6,813 nt of DNA from CAZEJK01 sp964512045 (GTDB lineage: Bacteria; Acidobacteriota; Thermoanaerobaculia; Thermoanaerobaculales; Sulfomarinibacteraceae). Positions 6,435 to 6,813 of this stretch are shown in pieces. The position numbers and the translations under genes were made by a program. The stretch is taken from positions 1 through 6,813 of the forward strand of contig CAZEJK010000273.1 in assembly GCA_964512045.1 (NCBI GenBank), written 5' to 3'. A model generated the notes under the pieces. The model made no database searches, was not told the origin of the DNA, and saw only the letters and a program-made list of their open reading frames with translations. Position 1 is the first letter of the stretch, and every line of letters begins with the position of its first letter.

Positions 6435-6473
6435 CGGCGAGCAGCCGTATCATGAGAGCAGACCACGCGACGC

Positions 6474-6502
6474 TGAGGTACACCACCTCACGACGAAGGA
6501 GG
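6474..6502 (+). promoter_or_regulatory. Leader hairpin and consensus ribosome-binding site of the secreted-protein gene
   Basis: AGGAGG (6497-6502), six bases before ATG 6509, is a full-consensus Shine-Dalgarno and decides the start. A 6-bp stem, TGAGGT (6474-6479) with ACCTCA (6485-6490) and loop ACACC, lies just upstream and could be an operator or a leader hairpin. TATCAT (6448-6453) is a possible -10 but has no clear -35. Confidence 0.5.
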
Positions 6503-6508
6503 CACTCG

Positions 6509-6813
6509 ATGACCCGTCAGCTCTCCGTTATCCTCGCCTGCGCGCTCCTGACTCTTGCCGGCTCCACTGCGATGGCCGGCTGGAACGACTGCCAGCACTC
6601 CGAAGAACGGGAAGGATCCGCAGCGGTCGCCGCGAATGCGACGATCGTGGTGCACGCACGCGCCGGCTTTCTGAAGATTCACGGCGTCGACGGAGCCGAT
6701 CGCCTGAACGCGACCGGCACCGCGTGCGCAGATGACGCCGAGGTCCTCAGCCAGATCACTCTGACCATCGATGGCTCCGGCGATCGGGTGGTGGTACGGA
6801 CAGAGTTCCCCGA
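6509..6813 (+). CDS. Secreted protein, probably DUF4097-like (3' end beyond the window)
   Basis: Only the first 101 residues lie in the window, open to its edge. The N-terminus is a clear Sec signal peptide: MTRQ, a hydrophobic core SVILACALLTLAG, and a likely cleavage after AMA (21-23). The mature part has cysteines C28 and C73. It contains a segment of the form VVHARAGFLKIHGVDG (47-62), then short alternating strands such as ITLTIDG and DRVVVRTEFP. This pattern of a G-x-L-x-I-x-G repeat with later beta-strands is typical of DUF4097 and adhesin-like beta-helical envelope proteins, which are often encoded beside anti-sigma or phage-shock-type genes. The function is unknown. It is divergent from dtd with 110 bp between their start codons. 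Start and export are well supported; the family call is moderate because most of the protein is missing. Confidence 0.8.
   Translation, partial: MTRQLSVILACALLTLAGSTAMAGWNDCQHSEEREGSAAVAANATIVVHARAGFLKIHGVDGADRLNATGTACADDAEVLSQITLTIDGSGDRVVVRTEFP

Noticed and set aside
1..6813. CRISPR array, anti-phage system or insertion sequence with transposase
   Set aside because: There are no regularly spaced direct repeats, no transposase motifs apart from an HTH inside the CYTH-CHAD protein, and no defence effector genes.

Overview
The window looks like chromosomal DNA from a high-G+C bacterium, probably a draft or metagenomic assembly because it holds a run of ten Ns at 6141-6150. Coding frames are strongly GC-biased, which creates many long false ORFs antisense to the real genes. 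Nothing fixes the phylum: the genes are widespread bacterial types and there is no rRNA or tRNA.

Layout, left to right. (1) 1-362 is non-coding and carries copy A of a dispersed, palindrome-rich, two-block repeat. (2) 363-1031 (+) encodes a small membrane-anchored protein that keeps only the C-terminal half of an HD-GYP domain. It is followed by a strong intrinsic terminator at 1170-1201. (3) 1270-3837 (+) encodes an 855-residue protein with an unusual order of domains: an N-terminal CYTH triphosphate-tunnel domain with its key residues intact, a helix-turn-helix, a region resembling the C-terminal domain of exopolyphosphatase/GppA without its HD residues, and a C-terminal CHAD domain. (4) 3852-5411 (-) is convergent with it, 14 bp away, and encodes an AIR-synthase/HypE-like ATP-binding module fused to a HAD phosphatase. 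(5) 5412-5909 is non-coding and carries copy B of the repeat. (6) 5910-6398 (-) is a D-aminoacyl-tRNA deacylase gene interrupted by the N gap and by a short stretch that looks foreign. (7) 6509 to the window end (+) is the start of a secreted protein, probably DUF4097-like.

The clearest functional theme is inorganic polyphosphate. The large protein joins a likely inorganic triphosphatase to a polyphosphate-binding CHAD domain, with Ppx-like and DNA-binding-like modules between them. The neighbouring HAD phosphatase fusion may or may not be related; convergent orientation gives no operon support. Dtd is translation quality control. The HD-GYP remnant would belong to cyclic-di-GMP signalling but probably cannot hydrolyse it.

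Two start modes seem to coexist. The plus-strand genes have GGAG or AGGAGG ribosome-binding sites. The two minus-strand genes lack one and instead have a TANNNT hexamer exactly six bases before the start codon, the geometry expected of leaderless transcripts.
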